From Nocardioides sp. (lineage in GTDB: Bacteria > Actinomycetota > Actinomycetes > Propionibacteriales > Nocardioidaceae): a DNA stretch of 64,000 bases. Location: the NCBI RefSeq assembly GCF_030019515.1, contig NZ_JASEEQ010000002.1, positions 1 through 64,000 of the forward strand. The letters run 5' to 3'. A program made the position numbers and the translations under genes. Each line of letters starts with the position of its first letter. Positions within the stretch are counted from its first letter, which is position 1. Under the pieces are notes generated by a model, which ran no database searches, was not told the origin of the DNA, and saw only the letters and a list, made by a program, of their open reading frames with translations. Shown piece after piece: positions 45,257 to 54,038 of the stretch.

Positions 45257-46188
45257 CGGATGCCGGTGGTCTGCTCGCTGAGCTCCCACAGCCGCCGCTG
45301 GGCGGTCTCGTCGTGGGACCGCCGGTTGCTGGTGGTCACCTGCGGGGCGCCGCCCCACTCCGCGATCCCGCTCGGACCGCAGTAGGTGCCGCCCGGCAGG
45401 TCCGCGGTCGCCGCCATCAGCGTGGGCCAGGCGCCCTCGTCGGCACGGTTGGGCGAGACCGCCTTGATGGCGGCGTCCAGGATCGTGGCGCGGCCGCCGC
45501 GGGCGCGCCCGAACTGCCCGTTCGCCGCGAGATGGGTGGCCGCGAAGCCGGGGTGCGCGGCGAGCGCCCGGACCGGCAGCTCGGCGTGGCGGGCGCGCCG
45601 GTCCAGCTCATAGGTGAACAGCAGGTTCGCGAGCTTGGACTCGGCGTACGCCGACCAGCGCCGATAGCGCCCGTGCCGGCTCCGCGGGTCGTCCAGGGGT
45701 GCCGAGCGGGCCACCCGGTGCATCTGCGAGGAGACGGTGACGACGGTGCCCGCGCCGCTCGCGACCAGCTGCGGCAGCAGCAGGCCGGTGAGCAGGAACG
45801 GCCCGAAGTGGTTGGTCGCGAGCTGGAGCTCGAGCCCGTCGCCGGTCAGCCGGTACGGCGTCCCCATCACGCCGGCGTTGTTGACCAGCACGTCGATCGG
45901 GCCGAGGCCGGCCGCCTCGACCGCGGCCCGGCGTACCGACGCCAGGTCGGCGAGGTCGACGACCAGGGTCTCCGGTGCGGCGGCCGGGACCTCGGCCGTG
46001 ATCGCATCCCGGGTCTCCGCCAGCCGCTGCTCGGTCCGGCCGGCGAGCACCACCCGCGCGCCCCGGCGGGCCAGCTCGAGAGCGGTGAACTGCCCCAGGC
46101 CGCCGACCGTGGTGCCGGTGACCAGCACGGTGCGCCCGTCCTGGTCGGGGATGTCCGCGAGCGACCAGCGGGTCGCGGGCCTGGTCAT
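45247..46188 (-). CDS. Short-chain dehydrogenase/reductase
   Basis: A 313-residue classical SDR. Cofactor motif TGTTVGGLG (~24-32), LAGRTEQ, NNAGVMG (~107-113), catalytic Ser in TVSSQMH and YAESKLAN with the Tyr/Lys pair. The cofactor-binding Arg after the second strand favours NADP(H). It most resembles the retinol/protochlorophyllide-type SDRs often annotated simply as oxidoreductases. ATG 46188 lies 7 bp after the stop of the isomerase gene, so the two are co-transcribed. Confidence 0.92.
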   Translation of the reverse strand: MTRPATRWSLADIPDQDGRTVLVTGTTVGGLGQFTALELARRGARVVLAGRTEQRLAETRDAITAEVPAAAPETLVVDLADLASVRRAAVEAAGLGPIDVLVNNAGVMGTPYRLTGDGLELQLATNHFGPFLLTGLLLPQLVASGAGTVVTVSSQMHRVARSAPLDDPRSRHGRYRRWSAYAESKLANLLFTYELDRRARHAELPVRALAAHPGFAATHLAANGQFGRARGGRATILDAAIKAVSPNRADEGAWPTLMAATADLPGGTYCGPSGIAEWGGAPQVTTSNRRSHDETAQRRLWELSEQTTGIRYP

Positions 46189-46195
46189 GGCGCGG

Positions 46196-47032
46196 TCACG
46201 GCGTGGTCGCCATCGCGTCGAGGATCCTGCCGGCGAGGTCCCGGTCGCCCGCGATCTCGAACGTGCCGGGATCCGGCTCGCAGCGGCCGCCGGCCAGCCG
46301 GACGAACGCCTCCCGGTCCATCCGCAGCAGCACGTCCGGCCCGGCGGGGATCTCGGGGAGCCGCTCGCCGCGCCCGGCGTCGTCGACCGTGAAGGCGTAC
46401 GGGGCGCTGCCCCCCAGCTCGAGCACCACGGTGGTGCCGCTCGGTGCGCCGACCCGCTTGGCCAGCACGTAGCCCAGGCTCTCGGCGAGGTACTCGGCGG
46501 TGTGGCGGGCGGCCGGGGAGTCCATCCCGCCGGGGCGGTCGACGGCGCGGCGCACGTCCTGCTCGTGCATCCACACGTCGAGCGGCCGGTTGCGCAGCAG
46601 CGTGCGCCAGTCCCAGCCGACCCCGCCGAAGATCGGCTCCGGCCTCGCGGTCGCGTCGGTGGGCGGTTCGGCCAGCAGCCGCGTGTGCCGGGCGGTCGCG
46701 GCGGACCGGATCTCGTTGATGATCGCGTCCGGGCTGGCGCCGCGCCGGGTCACCACCCCGATCTCGGTGTAAAGGCCCATCAGGCCGGTGACGTGGTCCG
46801 GCTCGCCGACCTCGGCGGTCTCCTCGGGCGCCCCGGAGAGGATCGACTCCAGGTGCGCGATGTGCGAGGCGACCGCCTTCACGTCCCACCCCGGCAGGTC
46901 GGTCGGCGTGGCCCACTCCTGCTCGTCGAGCTCCTCGAGGAGCTCGGTGAAGTCGTTGATCGCCTGCCACCAGACGTCGACGTACCCGCGCAGGAGGTCG
47001 CGATCTGGCACGGCTGACGAGACGTCGGTCAT
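46196..47032 (-). CDS. Mycothiol-dependent maleylpyruvate isomerase-family protein
   Basis: A 278-residue member of the DinB-fold maleylpyruvate isomerase family. The N-terminal helical bundle has WATPTDLPGWDVKAVASHIAHLE with metal-binding His; LDVWMHEQDVRRAVDRPGG is the second signature, and the C-terminal third is an SCP2-like cap (EIPAGPDVLLRMDREAFVRLAGG). Relatives use mycothiol, the actinobacterial thiol, for isomerisation or detoxification. Start ATG 47032. Upstream of and probably co-transcribed with the SDR. Confidence 0.88.
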   Translation of the reverse strand: MTDVSSAVPDRDLLRGYVDVWWQAINDFTELLEELDEQEWATPTDLPGWDVKAVASHIAHLESILSGAPEETAEVGEPDHVTGLMGLYTEIGVVTRRGASPDAIINEIRSAATARHTRLLAEPPTDATARPEPIFGGVGWDWRTLLRNRPLDVWMHEQDVRRAVDRPGGMDSPAARHTAEYLAESLGYVLAKRVGAPSGTTVVLELGGSAPYAFTVDDAGRGERLPEIPAGPDVLLRMDREAFVRLAGGRCEPDPGTFEIAGDRDLAGRILDAMATTP

Positions 47033-47042
47033 GCCCGGAACC

Positions 47043-47645
47043 CTAGCCCCGAGCGAGCAGCACCGCGATGGCGAGCATGGTCACACCGATCAGCACGTCG
47101 AGCACCTGCCAGGCCCGGGGGCTGGCGAGCAGCCGCCCGGCCCGCCGGGCGCCGTACCCCAGCCCGGCGAACCACAGTGCGCTCGCGACGCAGGCGCCCA
47201 GCGCGAACCACCAGCGGCCGGACGGCCCCTCGTGGTTGGCGATCGAACCGAGCAGCAGCACCGTGTCGAGGTACACGTGTGGGTTGAGCCAGGTGAGTGC
47301 GAGGGCGCGTACGGCGACGCCGCGGACGCCGGTCGCGCCGCGCCCGGCCGCGTGCAGCGCGTCCGCGCGCCGCGCCCGCAGCAGCGAGGCGACGCCGTAC
47401 CAGGTCAGGAACGCGACGCCGAGCCAGCGGACCAGGTCCAGGACCCACCCCGCCTGCTCCACGATGGTGCCGATCCCGGCTACCCCGCCGGTGATCAGCA
47501 CGACGTCGGAGACCGTGCAGATCGCCACCACGACCCCGACGTGCTCGCGGGCCAGGCCCTGGCGCAGCACGTAGGCGTTCTGGGCACCGATCGCCACGAT
47601 CAGCGACAGTCCGGTGACCAGGCCGGTGAAGGTGGAGTCGAGCAC
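47043..47645 (-). CDS. LysE/ArgO-type basic amino-acid exporter
   Basis: A 200-residue membrane protein of the LysE family with about six helices. GLSLIVAIGAQNAYVLRQGL (~9-28) is the family signature, and LTWLNPHVYLDTVLLLG follows in the middle. LysE exports lysine and arginine when intracellular basic amino acids rise. ATG 47645 is divergent from a LysR-type regulator 70 bp away, the classic LysE/LysG (ArgO/ArgP) arrangement. Confidence 0.92.
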   Translation of the reverse strand: MLDSTFTGLVTGLSLIVAIGAQNAYVLRQGLAREHVGVVVAICTVSDVVLITGGVAGIGTIVEQAGWVLDLVRWLGVAFLTWYGVASLLRARRADALHAAGRGATGVRGVAVRALALTWLNPHVYLDTVLLLGSIANHEGPSGRWWFALGACVASALWFAGLGYGARRAGRLLASPRAWQVLDVLIGVTMLAIAVLLARG

Positions 47646-47715
47646 GGACTCACGCTAGGGGTCCGACAGCTCTGAAGGCCAACGAAACAATCTGCAGGAC
47701 CATTAGCATCGCTTC

Positions 47716-48597
47716 ATGGACCTCGTGCCCGCCCAGCTCGCCGCCCTGGTCGCGATCGCCGACCACGGCACGTTCGAGGCGGCGGCGCGCGAGCTGCACG
47801 TGACGCCGTCCGCGATCAGCCAGCGGATCCGGGCCCTGGAGTCCGAGGTCGGCCAGGTGGTGGTGCAGCGAACCGTCCCGTGCCGGCCGACGGAGGCCGG
47901 CCGGGTGCTGCTGCGGCTGGCGCGGGAGACGCGGCTGCTGCACGACGAGGTCCGTGACGCGCTCGCCCACGGGCACCGCTCGACCGTTGAGCTGCCGCTC
48001 GCCGTCAACGCGGACTCGCTGGCGACCTGGTTCCGCGCGACGGTGGGCGAGGTGGCCGGGTGGCCCGACGTGGTGCTGCGGCTGCACGTCGAGGACCAGG
48101 CGTTCTCGGCCGGCCTGCTCCGCGGCGGGGACGTGCTGGCCGCCGTGACCTCGGAGCCCGCCGCGGTCCAGGGCTGCTCGGTCGAGCGGCTCGGCACGCT
48201 GCGCTACGTGCCCGCGGCGGCGCCGTCCTTCGTCGAGCGCTGGCGGCAGGGGCGCGGCGCCGACTGGGCGGGCATGCCGGTCGTGGTCTTCAACGAGAAG
48301 GACGCCCTCCAGCACGACGTGCTCGCCGCCCGCGGGGTCGGGCTGCCGGACGCGGTGCACCGGGTGCCGACGTCGGCCGACTTCCTCGAGGCGGTCCGGC
48401 TCGGGCTGGGCTGGGGGATGATCCCGGAGCCGCAGCTGCGCCCCGACGTGCGGGCCGGCCGGCTGGCGCCGCTGCCGGGCCGCCTGCACGTGGACGTCGC
48501 GCTGCACTGGCAGCGCTGGCGGCTGGACTCACCGACGCTCGACCGGCTCACCGACGCCGTCCGCCGGGCCGCCCGCGACGCGCTCCGGGCCGGCTGA
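47716..48597 (+). CDS. LysR-family regulator of the basic amino-acid exporter (ArgP/LysG-like)
   Basis: A 293-residue LysR-type activator. The N-terminal helix-turn-helix DHGTFEAAARELHVTPSAISQRI (~17-40) and the effector domain (90-293, with FNEKDALQHDV and LGWGMIPEPQL) match ArgP/LysG. It likely senses lysine/arginine/histidine and activates the divergent exporter. ATG 47716. The 70-bp gap contains AT-richer sequence with TTAGCATC, where the regulator would bind. Confidence 0.92.
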   Translation: MDLVPAQLAALVAIADHGTFEAAARELHVTPSAISQRIRALESEVGQVVVQRTVPCRPTEAGRVLLRLARETRLLHDEVRDALAHGHRSTVELPLAVNADSLATWFRATVGEVAGWPDVVLRLHVEDQAFSAGLLRGGDVLAAVTSEPAAVQGCSVERLGTLRYVPAAAPSFVERWRQGRGADWAGMPVVVFNEKDALQHDVLAARGVGLPDAVHRVPTSADFLEAVRLGLGWGMIPEPQLRPDVRAGRLAPLPGRLHVDVALHWQRWRLDSPTLDRLTDAVRRAARDALRAG

Positions 48598-48612
48598 CGA
48601 CGCTGCCGAGAG

Positions 48613-48843
48613 TCAGCGCAGGGGCGGGTCCGCGCGGCGCTCCTCGACGTACGTCGAGGTCGAGCGGCTGCGCTGCTGGTTGATGACCAGCGCGAGGACG
48701 ATGGCGAGGGCGCCGACGATCAGGAAGATCCACCCGAGAGTGTCGCCGGCGATCGCGTCGTCCACGCTGGCGGGGAGGTCCACCGCGCCGGTCACGAGGA
48801 TGAGACCCAGGACGAGCAGGACGATGCCGATTCCGATACCCAT
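48613..48843 (-). CDS. Small membrane protein (DUF6458-like)
   Basis: A 76-residue protein with two transmembrane helices (GIGIGIVLLVLGLILVTGAV and LGWIFLIVGALAIVLALVIN) and a short charged C-terminal tail. It resembles the small two-helix DUF6458-type proteins widespread in actinobacteria. Role unknown. ATG 48843. It is convergent with the LysR gene, and a strong hairpin lies between its start and the preceding acyl-CoA dehydrogenase gene. Confidence 0.75.
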   Translation of the reverse strand: MGIGIGIVLLVLGLILVTGAVDLPASVDDAIAGDTLGWIFLIVGALAIVLALVINQQRSRSTSTYVEERRADPPLR

Positions 48844-48880
48844 GACCGCACCGTTCCCCGTCCGAACCGCGGATACACCT

Positions 48881-48910
48881 CGGCCCGGCAGGAGGACTCC
48901 TGCCGGGCCG
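48881..48910. terminator. Strong hairpin downstream of the acyl-CoA dehydrogenase gene
   Basis: CGGCCCGGCAGGAG (48881-48894) and its exact complement (48897-48910) form a 14-bp stem with a 2-nt loop. It begins 25 bp past the stop at 48936, the expected position for a terminator. No U-tract follows, which is common in high-GC bacteria. Confidence 0.8.
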
Positions 48911-48935
48911 GGCGTCGGTGCGGGTCAGACGGTGC

Positions 48936-50789
48936 TCAGAAGGCGTCCTCGTCGAGGTCCATCAGGCTCAGGTCGATGGACTCGGCGATGGCGCGCTCGG
49001 CCGTGAGCCTCGGCAGGTTGTTCTGCGCGAAGAACTGGGCGGCCGCGATCTTGCCCTCGTAGAACGCGCGGTCCTTCCCGGGGTCGCCGCCGAGCTTCTC
49101 GAGCGCGACCTCCGCCTGGCGGAGCAGCAGCCAGGCGCACACGACGTCGCCGAGCACCATCAGCAGGCGGGTGGTGTTCAGCCCGACCTTGTAGATGTTG
49201 CGGACCTCGTCCTGGGAGGACATCAGCTCGTTGATCATGTGGCCGACGATCGCGTTGGCGTCCGCCAGGGCGGTGGCCAGCAGCTCGCGCTCGTTCTTCA
49301 GCCGGCCGTTGCCGGCCTCGCTGTCGATGAACGCCTGGATCTGACCGGCCAGGTGGCCCAGGGCCTGGCCCTGGTCCTTGACGATCTTGCGGAAGAAGAA
49401 GTCCTGGCCCTGGATCGCGGTCGTGCCCTCGTAGAGGGTGTCGATCTTGGCGTCGCGGACGTACTGCTCGATCGGGTACTCCTGCAGGAAGCCGGAGCCG
49501 CCGAGGGTCTGCAGCGACTCGGTGCCGAGCAGCACCCACGAGCGCTCCGAGCCGTAGCCCTTGACGATCGGGAGCAGCAGGTCGTTGACCTTCTCGGCGA
49601 GCTCGTCGCGCTCCCCGTTGTGCTCGGCGACCATCACCTTGTCCTGCCAGGTCGCGGTGTAGAGCACCAGCGCGCGCATGGCCTCGGCGAACGACTTCTG
49701 CGTCATCAGCGAGCGGCGCACGTCGGGGTGGTGGGTGATCGTCACCCGCGGTGCGGTCTTGTCGGCGGACTGGGCGAGGTCGGCGCCCTGGACCCGCTCC
49801 TTGGCGAACTCGAGCGCGTTGAGGTAGCCGGTCGACAGCGTCGCGATGGCCTTGGTGCCGACCATCATCCGGGCGTTCTCGATGACCTGGAACATCTGCG
49901 CGATGCCGTTGTGGACCTCGCCGAGCAGGTAGCCGACGGCGGGCTCGCCGCCGCCGACACCCGGGTCGCCGAAGGTCAGCTCGCAGGTGTTGGAGACCTT
50001 GATGCCCATCTTGTGCTCGACGTTGGTCACGTAGGCGCCGTTGCGCTCACCGAGCTCGCCGGTCTCCAGGTCGAAGTGGTACTTCGGCACGATGAACAGG
50101 CTCAGGCCCTTGGTGCCGGGGCCGCCGGCACCCTCGACGCCGACCGGGCGGGCCAGCACCATGTGGACGACCTGGTCGGTCGTGCCCTCGGCGGAGGTGA
50201 TGAAGCGCTTGACGCCCTCGATGTTCCAGGTGCCGTCGGGGTTCTGCGTGGCCTTGGTGCGGCCCGCGCCGACGTCGGATCCCGCGTCGGGCTCGGTGAG
50301 CACCATCGTGGTGTTCCAGCCGTGGTCGACGATCAGCTGGGCGATCTGGCGGTCGCGCTCGTTGCCGTTGCGGTAGAGCACGCCGGCGAACATCGGGCCC
50401 GCGCCGTACATCCAGATCGCGGGGTTCGCGCCGAGGACCAGCTCGCCCATGGCCCAGCAGATGCTGGACGGCGCCGGCGTACCGCCGAGCTCGGCGAACG
50501 TGGTGAGCCGCCAGTACTCGGCGTCCATCCACGCCTGGTAGCTCTTCACGAACGCCTCCGGCAGCGGCGCGGTGTTGGTCTGCGGGTCGAAGACCGGCGG
50601 GTTGCGGTCGCCCTCCACGAACGACGCGGCGAGGTCCTCGCGCGCGAGGCGGTCGACCTCGGCGAGGATCGCCCGGGCGGTCTCGGAGTCGATCTCGGCG
50701 AACGGCCCGGTCCCGAGGACCTCGTCACGACCGAGCACCTCGAAGAGGTTGAACTCGATGTCTCGCATGTTGCTCTTGTAGTGGCTCAC
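48936..50789 (-). CDS. Acyl-CoA dehydrogenase (FadE5-like)
   Basis: A 617-residue FAD-dependent dehydrogenase, longer than the ~380-residue norm because of N- and C-terminal extensions. [20 protein letters not shown] recalls the N-terminus of mycobacterial FadE5. Middle motifs: [13 protein letters not shown] with the FAD-binding Ser/Thr, [11 protein letters not shown], and later [24 protein letters not shown] and [12 protein letters not shown] with the catalytic glutamate. It performs the first dehydrogenation of fatty acid beta-oxidation. ATG 50789 is preceded by an inverted repeat at 50810-50823. Confidence 0.93.
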   Translation of the reverse strand: MSHYKSNMRDIEFNLFEVLGRDEVLGTGPFAEIDSETARAILAEVDRLAREDLAASFVEGDRNPPVFDPQTNTAPLPEAFVKSYQAWMDAEYWRLTTFAELGGTPAPSSICWAMGELVLGANPAIWMYGAGPMFAGVLYRNGNERDRQIAQLIVDHGWNTTMVLTEPDAGSDVGAGRTKATQNPDGTWNIEGVKRFITSAEGTTDQVVHMVLARPVGVEGAGGPGTKGLSLFIVPKYHFDLETGELGERNGAYVTNVEHKMGIKVSNTCELTFGDPGVGGGEPAVGYLLGEVHNGIAQMFQVIENARMMVGTKAIATLSTGYLNALEFAKERVQGADLAQSADKTAPRVTITHHPDVRRSLMTQKSFAEAMRALVLYTATWQDKVMVAEHNGERDELAEKVNDLLLPIVKGYGSERSWVLLGTESLQTLGGSGFLQEYPIEQYVRDAKIDTLYEGTTAIQGQDFFFRKIVKDQGQALGHLAGQIQAFIDSEAGNGRLKNERELLATALADANAIVGHMINELMSSQDEVRNIYKVGLNTTRLLMVLGDVVCAWLLLRQAEVALEKLGGDPGKDRAFYEGKIAAAQFFAQNNLPRLTAERAIAESIDLSLMDLDEDAF

Positions 50790-50809
50790 GGCCCCACCTT
50801 CGCGCTTGA

Positions 50810-50823
50810 TTACTCGGCAGTAA
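50810..50823 (-). promoter_or_regulatory. Inverted repeat TTACT-N4-AGTAA upstream of the fadE gene
   Basis: TTACTCGGCAGTAA (50810-50823) is an inverted repeat with 5-bp arms and a 4-nt spacer, 21-34 bp upstream of the fadE start. A second related half, TAGTAA at 50844-50849, lies 21 bp further. The layout suits a TetR-type repressor of fatty-acid genes; none is encoded nearby. Confidence 0.45.
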
Positions 50824-50963
50824 CATCAATGATACGTACCGGCTAGTAACCCAGCAAGCCGCGCCTCGCGCGTCGCCTCCGGCGCCGCGCGCGGCCGCGG
50901 ATCGCTCTGGGGCTGATCACCCGTCGGTGTGGTTGCGGTCGGCGCGGGACCTCTCGGCCGATG

Positions 50964-51027
50964 CCTGCACTTCTCGGGCGAAGTTTCGGCCGAACAGTGC
51001 TGGTTTCCCCGGGTACCCGGGGAAACC
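50964..51027. repeat. Dispersed palindromic repeat, copy 3
   Basis: The exact 26-bp palindrome recurs at 51002-51027, preceded by GAAGTTTCGGCCGAACAGTG. The outer left arm is partly degraded (CCTGCACT present, then TCTC). It sits 33 bp past the 3' end of the ferredoxin gene, so again at a gene end rather than a promoter. Here the flanking genes point the same way. Confidence 0.85.
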
Positions 51028-51059
51028 GACGGGCGCGCCGCCGGGCCCGCGCCGCCGGG

Positions 51060-51251
51060 CTAGGGCTCCAGCCGCAGGGCCAGCGCGGGGCAGGCGGCGA
51101 CGGCGCGGCGGGCGTGGCGCAGGTCGGCGTCGGCGACCTCGCGGCGACGCACGAGCGGGAACCCGTCACCGTCGTTCTCGAGGTTCTCCGGCAGCAGCAG
51201 CCCGCACAGGCCGTGCCCGTCGCAGCGGGTCCAGTCGACCTCGATCCTCAT
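51060..51251 (-). CDS. [3Fe-4S]-type ferredoxin
   Basis: A 63-residue ferredoxin starting at ATG 51251. CDGHGLC (10-16) and CPALAL (Cys54) supply three ligands, the pattern of small actinobacterial [3Fe-4S] ferredoxins that usually serve P450s or other oxidoreductases. The start overlaps the stop of the NuoF-like gene (ATGA), so it is the last gene of the redox operon. It probably receives or donates electrons to the NuoF-like flavoprotein. Confidence 0.88.
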   Translation of the reverse strand: MRIEVDWTRCDGHGLCGLLLPENLENDGDGFPLVRRREVADADLRHARRAVAACPALALRLEP

Positions 51252-52504
51252 CGGGCACCACCCGGGCCGACCTGGCCGACCTGGCCGAGCGGGCCGAGCG
51301 GGAGGACCCCGGCGTACGGCCGGCCGCAGCCGCCGTGCCGCCGGTGCAGGGCCAGGTCCTCGCCGAGCGCGTCCAGCGCGGTCGAGACGAACGCGGCGGT
51401 GCCGTCGGGATGGGCGCACGCACCCCGGCCGACCAGGCCGAGCAGCCGCGCCTCGACCGCGGGGGCGGCCCGGCCGTGCAGCAGCTCGCCGACGTCGTGG
51501 GCGAGGGCGGCGGTGCCGTACAGGCAGGGTCCGCACTGGCCGGCCGACTGGGCCGCCAGCCAGCGGGTGACCGCGGTGACCTCGGCGAGCGCACAGACCT
51601 CGCGCGGCAGCCGGGCGACCACGCCCGCGTTCAGCGGCAGGCCGGCGGCGCGCAGCCCGGGCCGATCGACGCCGAGGCCGCGGAGGTCGTGGACGTCGCG
51701 GACCCAGCGGCCGTGGTAGCCGCCGACCAGCACCGGGCCGCCCTCGCCGGGCAGCAGCGCGTCCAGCGGCAGGTCGGTGGGGACCTCCACGACGCCCCGG
51801 GTGCGGACGTCGCCGAGCAGCGTGAGCAGCGTGGTCCCCGGCTCCTCGGGGCTGCCGACGGCGCCGAACTCCGTGGTGCCCTGCGCGACCAGCAGCGCGA
51901 GCTGCGCGAACGTCTCGGCGTTGCTGGCGAAGGTCGGGGCGCCGTGCAGGCCGGACTCAGTGGGGAGCGTACGGCGGCTGGGCGGGACGGGCGGACCGCC
52001 GTCGAGGCCGCGCAGCAACGCCCGGACCTCGCCGGAGACGAACCGGCCGGCGGTCCGGCACACGTCGACCCGCTCGGGCAGCGGCTCCTGCCGCGAGCGC
52101 TCCTCGAGGGCGGCGCGCAGCGAGGCGTGCGAGCCCGCGTCGTGCACCGCGACCGTGACGTGCCGGGTGCCCAGCGCCCGGGCGACGGCCAGCGCGCCGT
52201 CGAGGACCAGGTGCGGGGTCAGCGTCATCAGGGTCCGGTCCTTGCGGCTGGCCGGCTCGCTCTCCGAGCCGTTGACCAGGACCTGCGTGGCGCGCCCGGC
52301 GGGGACGGCCGCGAGCTTGGTGGCGACCGGGAAGGCCGCGCCGCCCCGCCCGAGGAGGAGGACCCGGGCGGCGTCGGCCGCCAGCTCGTCGAGCGAGCGG
52401 TACCGCTGCGGACCGTGCCGGTGCCGGTGGGTGACCAGGTCGGCGCGCCCCCCGCGGGTGACGCCGGCGAGCAGTCGGGCGGTGCCGAGGGCGGTCGCGC
52501 TCAT
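51248..52504 (-). CDS. NuoF-like NADH:acceptor oxidoreductase subunit
   Basis: A 418-residue protein related to the NADH-binding subunit of complex I. LLLGRGGAAFPVATKL (residues ~50-65) corresponds to the FMN/NADH glycine-rich loop, VNGSESEPASRKDR to the FMN site, and QCGPC-x(n)-C near 345-390 to the N3 Fe-S ligands. No NuoE or NuoG partner is present. It should pass electrons from NADH through FMN and Fe-S to the ferredoxin or the membrane haem protein. Both ends are coupled by ATGA overlaps. Confidence 0.85.
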   Translation of the reverse strand: MSATALGTARLLAGVTRGGRADLVTHRHRHGPQRYRSLDELAADAARVLLLGRGGAAFPVATKLAAVPAGRATQVLVNGSESEPASRKDRTLMTLTPHLVLDGALAVARALGTRHVTVAVHDAGSHASLRAALEERSRQEPLPERVDVCRTAGRFVSGEVRALLRGLDGGPPVPPSRRTLPTESGLHGAPTFASNAETFAQLALLVAQGTTEFGAVGSPEEPGTTLLTLLGDVRTRGVVEVPTDLPLDALLPGEGGPVLVGGYHGRWVRDVHDLRGLGVDRPGLRAAGLPLNAGVVARLPREVCALAEVTAVTRWLAAQSAGQCGPCLYGTAALAHDVGELLHGRAAPAVEARLLGLVGRGACAHPDGTAAFVSTALDALGEDLALHRRHGGCGRPYAGVLPLGPLGQVGQVGPGGAR

Positions 52505-53106
52505 CGGCCACCGCCGGTGGCCGCGAGGTCGCGGCGGGTCGCCGCCAGGGGCGTCGCCGCGTGCTCCTCCTCGGCGAGCAGCCGGCTCCACAGCGCGACC
52601 AGGACCGCGACCGCGGACCCGGCGTACAGCGTCAGCGCCCACCAGGTCCGGGTGTCGGTGCCCGACCACAGGCCGTGGGCGATGCTGAGCGGCCAGACGG
52701 CGTAGGCGAGTGCGTGCACCGGCCGCCACCAGCGGACCGCGCGCGGCGACCCCGTGATCCGGCCGCGCAGCACCCCGACCAGGGCGACCACGACCAGGCA
52801 GTACGCCGCGAGCGTCCCCAGCCCGACCGCCGTGCCGCGGTAGCCGGCGGTGAACGGCACCAGGGCGCCCGGCACCGAGATCGCGACGTGGCGGTCGAGG
52901 ACCAGCAGCACGGCGTGCAGGCCGAGCAGCGCGAGGGTGACGACGGCCGCGGACCGGTGCGCGAGCTGCAGCAGCAGCCGGGACTCGCGGCCCTCGACCC
53001 GTCGGCCGGCCGCGGTGCCGGACGCCCAGGCGCCCAAGCAGATCGCGACGGTGGCGCCGGCGAGGGCGGTGAAGCCGGCCGCCCGGGCGAGGAACCAGAG
53101 CGTCAT
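52501..53106 (-). CDS. Ferric-reductase-like membrane protein
   Basis: A 201-residue membrane protein with about five helices, of the ferric reductase-like transmembrane domain family (MsrQ/YedZ relatives). Histidines in LLLQLAHRSAAVVTLALLGLHAV, WWRPVHALAYAVWPLSIAHG are positioned to bind b-type haem. It lacks the FAD/NAD domain of full ferric reductases, so electrons must come from a partner such as the NuoF-like protein and ferredoxin. ATG 53106 overlaps the ApbE stop. Confidence 0.85.
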   Translation of the reverse strand: MTLWFLARAAGFTALAGATVAICLGAWASGTAAGRRVEGRESRLLLQLAHRSAAVVTLALLGLHAVLLVLDRHVAISVPGALVPFTAGYRGTAVGLGTLAAYCLVVVALVGVLRGRITGSPRAVRWWRPVHALAYAVWPLSIAHGLWSGTDTRTWWALTLYAGSAVAVLVALWSRLLAEEEHAATPLAATRRDLAATGGGR

Positions 53107-54038
53107 GCCGCACGCCCGGCCGCCGGCCAGGAGCCGACCAGCCGGATGGCCCCGGCCCGATCCACCAGGCGGGCGTCGACCCCGGCCAGCGCCAGCCGGG
53201 CGGCCGCGGCCTCGCCCCAGACCAGGGCGGCGGTACTGAAGGTGTTGGCCTCCACGGCCGAGGGCGCCCAGACCGTGGCGGTCCGGAGCGGTCCGGTGGT
53301 GGGCCGGCCCGTCGCGGGGTCGACGACGTGGTGGCTGGCCCCGGTGCGGGAGCCGGAGCCGGTGGCGGAGCGCCAGCGGCGCACCGTGGTCGACGAGGTC
53401 GCGAGACCGCCGTGGGCCAGGCCGACGACCTCGCCGGCGGCGTCCGCGGACTCCGCCACCCGGACCCGCCACGGGGCCGCGGCCGAGCCGGCGACCGCGA
53501 CGTCGCCGCCGATCTCCACGAGTGTCGGGCGCCGGTGCCGTGCGGAGACGCGACGCGCGGCCTCGTCGGCCGTCCACGCCTTCGCCGTCGCGCCCAGGTC
53601 GAGCCGCAGCCCCCGCGCGATCCCGACCCGGCCGAGATCGTGGTCGACGACGACCCGGGTCCAGTCCGCGGCCCGGGGGGTCGGTCGCGTGGGCGCGACC
53701 CGGTCGCGCACCACGTCGAGGTCGGCGTCGTAGCCGAGGGCCACGAGGTGGCTGCCGACCGTCGGGTCGACGGCGCCGTCGGTGCGCCGGGCGGCCGCCA
53801 GCGCGGTCTCGACGAGGGCGCGGGTCAGCGGTCCGACGGTCAGCAGCCGCGGCGCGGCGTCGTTGACCCGCTCGAGCTCGGAGTCGCCACGGAACCGGCT
53901 GACCGCCGCCTCGACCTCCTGCATCAGCTCGCGGACCACCCGGGCCGCGTCGTCGGCGACCCGGTCCGGGACCGGGCCGTCCCCGCCGACGAGGACCCGG
54001 ACCGTGCAGGACCAGTCCCGCCAGCTGCAGCCGGTCAT
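53103..54038 (-). CDS. apbE: FAD:protein FMN transferase (ApbE)
   Basis: A 311-residue ApbE-family protein. Motifs: RFRGDSELERVND, DPTVGSHLVALGYD, LRLDLGATAKAW, LVEIGGDVAVAG, HHVVDPATGRPT and VEANTFSTAALV. ApbE attaches FMN covalently to a Thr/Ser of partner proteins in flavin-based electron-transfer systems. Metal-binding residues appear intact. No lipobox is evident, so it may be cytosolic or exported another way. It overlaps the upstream small gene and the downstream ferric-reductase-like gene. Confidence 0.92.
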   Translation of the reverse strand: MTGCSWRDWSCTVRVLVGGDGPVPDRVADDAARVVRELMQEVEAAVSRFRGDSELERVNDAAPRLLTVGPLTRALVETALAAARRTDGAVDPTVGSHLVALGYDADLDVVRDRVAPTRPTPRAADWTRVVVDHDLGRVGIARGLRLDLGATAKAWTADEAARRVSARHRRPTLVEIGGDVAVAGSAAAPWRVRVAESADAAGEVVGLAHGGLATSSTTVRRWRSATGSGSRTGASHHVVDPATGRPTTGPLRTATVWAPSAVEANTFSTAALVWGEAAAARLALAGVDARLVDRAGAIRLVGSWPAAGRAA

